From Lacipirellula parvula (GTDB lineage: Bacteria > Planctomycetota > Planctomycetia > Pirellulales > Lacipirellulaceae): 64,000 bases of DNA. Shown one piece after another: positions 61,042-64,000 of the stretch; the first letter of the stretch is position 1; each line of letters opens with the position of its first letter. Position numbers and translations under genes: made by a program. Below the pieces are notes generated by a model. The model was not told where the DNA came from and did not search any database. It saw only the letters and a list, made by a program, of their open reading frames with translations. The stretch spans positions 4,818,501 through 4,882,500 of the forward strand of contig NZ_AP021861.1 in NCBI RefSeq assembly GCF_009177095.1. Direction: 5' to 3'.

Positions 61042-62781
61042 ATGCTCATCTGGATGCGAACCCGCATCTTGCTGGCGGCGCTTTGCGGCGTCTTCGCGGT
61101 TGCGGAACTGCGCGCCGAAGAAACGCCAAGCGACGTAACAGGGCAGGGGAGTTCCACCGCAACCTCCGCCGCAGAGACGAGCGAATCGCCTAGCACTCCG
61201 CCGCTTGTCACGCTCCCGCCGATCGACTCAGCGAGGAACGCTCCGCCGGTTGCGTCTCCCGCCGGCGTCGTGACGCCCGCTGCGGCCCACCAGCTCGTCA
61301 ACCCGGCCGACCCGTCAGCGTCGTCCGATCAACTCCTGGTCCCCACCGAGCGTCTCACCGCGCTCGAAGATCGGATCCAACAGCTCGAACAAGACCTCGC
61401 CACGCAACAAGCCGAATCAGCTGAAGTCGAAAAGCTCGACGTCGACAACCTCATGATCCCCAGTTGGGGCCGCGAAGGCTTTCAAGCCGAGTCGCCCGAC
61501 AAAGAATTCAAAATCCACGTCGGCGGCCGCGTGCAACTCGACGGCGTCGCCCTCTCGGCGCCCGACCTCGTGCTCGGCGGCGTCGGCGATCAGGACGCTG
61601 TCGACTTCCGCCGCGCCCGCATCCGCATCGACGGCACGATGTATTACACGATGCAGTGGGCCGCCGAGTTCGACTTCGTCAACGCCTTCGACGCCGATCC
61701 CACGAACCCCGCCGACTACGTCAACGCCTTCGGCGGCGACGCGATGCACACTGTCGTGCCGACCGATCTGTGGTGGGACTTCAGCGAGATGCCTCTGCTC
61801 GGCAATGTTCGCATCGGCAATCAAAAGGATCCCATCGGCCTCGAGCACATCCAAAGCAGCCGCTTTCTCGACTTCATGGAACGCTCCTACCTGCAGGACG
61901 CCTTCTTCGGGCCGTTCAACAACGGCTTCTCGCCGGGCATCATGGTTCACAGCTACAACGAAGCTGAAACGGTCACTTGGCAATACGGCATCTTCCGCAA
62001 CACGCAGAACTCGTTTGCGTACGACATCGGCGATAGCCAGTACGCCGCCACCGGCCGCATCACCTGCGTCCCATGGTCCGACTGCGACGATCGCGAGCTC
62101 ATCCACCTCGCCGTTGCCGGTTCGTACCGCGGCCTCGATCAGGAAGAGGAAGTCTCGACCGGCAACATCCGCGTCCGCAGCCGCGCGTCGCTCCGTAACG
62201 GCCCCGGCCCGCTCAACCCAACGATCGCCGACACCAACTTCGCCGGCCGCATCTTTGCTGACAACCAGTTGCTGCTGAACCCCGAGTTCGCCTACGTCCA
62301 CGGCCCGTGGCTCTTCCAGAGCGAATACTGCGGCGGCTGGATCAACGGCGGCACGTTCACGCCGATCGGCGGCGCCCCCATCGACCCCGGTCAGGTCTTC
62401 TTTCAAGGAAGCTACGTCAACGTCCTTTACTTCCTCACCGGGGAGCACCGCGCCTACGACCGCCACGAAGCCCGCTTCGGCCGCGTGATCCCCAACGAAA
62501 ACGCGATGCGACTCCGCGACGGCACGCTCACGGGCCTAGGCGCCTGGCAAATCGGCGCCCGCTACGGCTTCCTCGACCTCAACGACGCCGGTATCGCCGG
62601 CGGCTACATTCAAGATTTGACGCTCGGCCTCAACTGGTTCCTGAACCCGCACGCGAAGCTGCAGTTCAACTACATCGCCGACCACGTCGACAATCGCCTC
62701 CGCAACAACGCCGGCGTCGTCACTGCGGTGAACGACGCCTTCCTCACCGGCTTCGGGGTGCGGTTCGCTTGCGATTTCTAG
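61042..62781 (+). CDS. OprO/OprP-like porin
   Basis: The 579-aa protein has a signal peptide (LAALCGVFAVAELRA). A Ser/Ala/Pro-rich linker and a coiled coil near 105-130 (LEDRIQQLEQDLATQQ) follow. A beta-barrel then begins with FKIHVGGRVQLDG and FRRARIRIDGTMY, like the phosphate-selective porins O and P. The C-terminus ends GVRFACDF with the terminal Phe needed for outer-membrane assembly. It probably lets anions or sugars through the outer membrane. Start 61042 or the second Met at 61054 gives the same signal. Confidence 0.88.
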   Translation: MLIWMRTRILLAALCGVFAVAELRAEETPSDVTGQGSSTATSAAETSESPSTPPLVTLPPIDSARNAPPVASPAGVVTPAAAHQLVNPADPSASSDQLLVPTERLTALEDRIQQLEQDLATQQAESAEVEKLDVDNLMIPSWGREGFQAESPDKEFKIHVGGRVQLDGVALSAPDLVLGGVGDQDAVDFRRARIRIDGTMYYTMQWAAEFDFVNAFDADPTNPADYVNAFGGDAMHTVVPTDLWWDFSEMPLLGNVRIGNQKDPIGLEHIQSSRFLDFMERSYLQDAFFGPFNNGFSPGIMVHSYNEAETVTWQYGIFRNTQNSFAYDIGDSQYAATGRITCVPWSDCDDRELIHLAVAGSYRGLDQEEEVSTGNIRVRSRASLRNGPGPLNPTIADTNFAGRIFADNQLLLNPEFAYVHGPWLFQSEYCGGWINGGTFTPIGGAPIDPGQVFFQGSYVNVLYFLTGEHRAYDRHEARFGRVIPNENAMRLRDGTLTGLGAWQIGARYGFLDLNDAGIAGGYIQDLTLGLNWFLNPHAKLQFNYIADHVDNRLRNNAGVVTAVNDAFLTGFGVRFACDF

Positions 62782-63200
62782 CGGCAACCGACGTCTGAAC
62801 GGCGGTATTAAACTCTCCGCGAAGTCGAAGCCGCGATTTCATCAAACCAGACTGACGACAGGCGTCGTCCATCTGATCCGCGCGCAGCCGCACTCAAGCC
62901 GGTCGGACCGGTAATTCCGCCTTGGCGCTTCTGCGCGTCTGCCGACCATGAACATGGTTGCACGACGCTCATGCTATCGCGCTTCGCTCGATTGAGCATG
63001 AACGCTAAGCGCTCACTCGTCGCACGTCGCCATTTGAACGGTCGGAAGCCCCCTCCGCATTTCAGTGCGGCATAGCCGTTGCTCCTAATGAAAACGAACT
63101 GATGTCGTGCATCAGCTCGTGTGAAGCTTGCCTCGCAATCGACAGCGTGCAAGACGGAACAATGCAACAGACCAACGACAACGACTAGGGAGAAGCGGCG
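62782..63200. other. Intergenic region without recognisable gene
   Basis: A minus-strand frame across 62808-63167 lacks a ribosome site and looks random. GCACTGAAAT-like short palindromes occur. No clear function. Confidence 0.4.
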
Positions 63201-64000
63201 ATGAAATCGAATACGACCAAGCGACTAGGATTTATCTTCGCGGCTGCAGCCGCCCTGCTCATGGCGACGCCCGATTCCGCCTTCGCGCAACGCGGCGGCG
63301 GCGGTGGGCGTGGAGGCGGCGGACATGGAGGAGGCGCCCATGGCGGTGGCCCCGGTCGCGGCGGCGGTGGAGGGGGCGGCGGTTTCCACGGCGGAGGTGG
63401 GGGCGGCCCGCGCGGCGGTGGTAACCACGGAGGCGGCAACCACGGCGGCGGAGGTCCGCAGGGCCCATCCGGACCAGGCGGCCACTCTCACGCGAACCCA
63501 GGCGGGCCGGGCCGCGGCCCAGGGAACGGCAACCACGGCGATCCTCGCGGAGGGCATGGCGGTTATGGAAACAATTGGAACTCCGGCCCAGGCCGCGGCC
63601 TCAGCAACTTCTACGGCGGCAATTTTTATCGCTCGCCGTACGGCTATGGACCGAACCGTTACGGATCAGGCTACCGCGGCTACGGCAACTTCGGTCGCCC
63701 TGGCTACGGCATGGGCCTAGGCGTCGGCTACGGAAACTACGGCTACGGCTACTTCCCTTGGTACGCCGGACTCGCCGCGTACGGACTCGGCGCAGGACGG
63801 GGCTACGGCAGCGGCACGTTCATTGGGCAAAGCTACTCGACGAACTCCGCTCCAGTTGTGGTTGAGCAAGCCCAGACGGCGCAAAGCGTCGCAGCGGAGA
63901 ACGACTATGTGCCGCAGTTCAACGACACCGTCGCCGAGCTTGGCACGCGCGTCGACGGCGGCGCGGCCTTGGGCATCACCATGGATCCGGAATACCCCAA
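63201..64000 (+). CDS. Gly-rich secreted protein, cut by the window edge
   Basis: The frame starts at ATG 63201 (GGGAG 8 nt upstream) and runs 266 codons to the window end without a stop. It has a signal peptide (GFIFAAAAALLMAT). A low-complexity Gly/His/Arg tract at about 31-125, a Tyr/Gly-rich part (GYGNYGYGYFPWYAG) and a more ordinary segment with LGITMDPEYP follow. The last part resembles the start of a PDZ-like domain. It is probably exported; function unknown. Confidence 0.75.
   Translation, partial: MKSNTTKRLGFIFAAAAALLMATPDSAFAQRGGGGGRGGGGHGGGAHGGGPGRGGGGGGGGFHGGGGGGPRGGGNHGGGNHGGGGPQGPSGPGGHSHANPGGPGRGPGNGNHGDPRGGHGGYGNNWNSGPGRGLSNFYGGNFYRSPYGYGPNRYGSGYRGYGNFGRPGYGMGLGVGYGNYGYGYFPWYAGLAAYGLGAGRGYGSGTFIGQSYSTNSAPVVVEQAQTAQSVAAENDYVPQFNDTVAELGTRVDGGAALGITMDPEYP

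Noticed and set aside
61417-62466. A 349-codon minus-strand frame inside the porin gene
   Set aside because: The porin reading has a signal peptide, barrel pattern and terminal Phe; the reverse frame has none of these.
62808-63167. A 119-codon minus-strand frame before the Gly-rich gene
   Set aside because: Random-like composition, no ribosome site and no domain.

Overview
The window looks like a chromosomal segment of a planctomycete (Planctomycetota, Pirellulales-type). The evidence is a paired DUF1549/DUF1553 cytochrome-like gene and DUF1501 gene, several PEP-CTERM/dockerin secreted proteins, a TPR-bearing Ser/Thr kinase, porin-like outer-membrane proteins, GC-rich DNA and many short palindromic intergenic repeats. 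No rRNA, tRNA or CRISPR array is visible. The first and last genes are cut by the window edges.

Left host region (1-27.2 kb). An endonuclease/exonuclease/phosphatase-family gene is cut at base 1. A McsA-McsB protein-arginine-kinase pair, trpE and an AlgH/YqgE gene follow, then the DUF1549/DUF1553 and DUF1501 pair. Next come a PfkB-family sugar kinase overlapping an RNA cyclic phosphodiesterase, a Ser/Thr kinase, an outer-membrane protein, a Bcr/CflA-type exporter, a redoxin/cytochrome/copper-monooxygenase-like protein, a degenerate PAP2 protein, two membrane proteins, a haem peroxidase with dockerin and PEP-CTERM, and a second endonuclease/exonuclease/phosphatase protein.

Integrated element (27222-45670). 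An 18.4 kb element sits inside the coding sequence of a PEP-CTERM protein gene. It is bounded by a 17-bp direct repeat, and joining the two flanks across that repeat restores one reading frame of about 856 codons. A tyrosine integrase lies 52 bp inside the right end. The left half carries a regulator-like gene with iterons, an excisionase-like HTH protein, a PrimPol/helicase-like replication protein, and a run of tightly packed genes. Those end in a tail-chaperone-like gene with an A9 slippery tract and a tape-measure-like gene. The right half carries cargo: an ammonium transporter with its PII protein (amt-glnK), a set of very small genes driven by promoters whose -10 box lies 6-7 nt before the ATG (apparently leaderless), two PEP-CTERM proteins and an unidentified conserved gene. 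No capsid, portal or terminase gene was recognised, so this is not a complete phage.

Right host region (45.7-64 kb). After the N-terminal part of the disrupted gene come galactokinase, a sialate O-acetylesterase-like protein, a short-chain dehydrogenase, and a phytanoyl-CoA-dioxygenase-like enzyme whose iron-binding motif is HxA instead of HxD, as in SyrB2-type halogenases. A vWA protein, two small leaderless-type genes, a structured intergenic element, kdsA, a transglutaminase-like/TPR protein without the usual Cys, a DinB-like protein, a PhnB-like VOC protein, an OprO/P-like porin and a truncated Gly-rich secreted protein complete the window.

All functional calls come from reading motifs. 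No database search or structure prediction was run.
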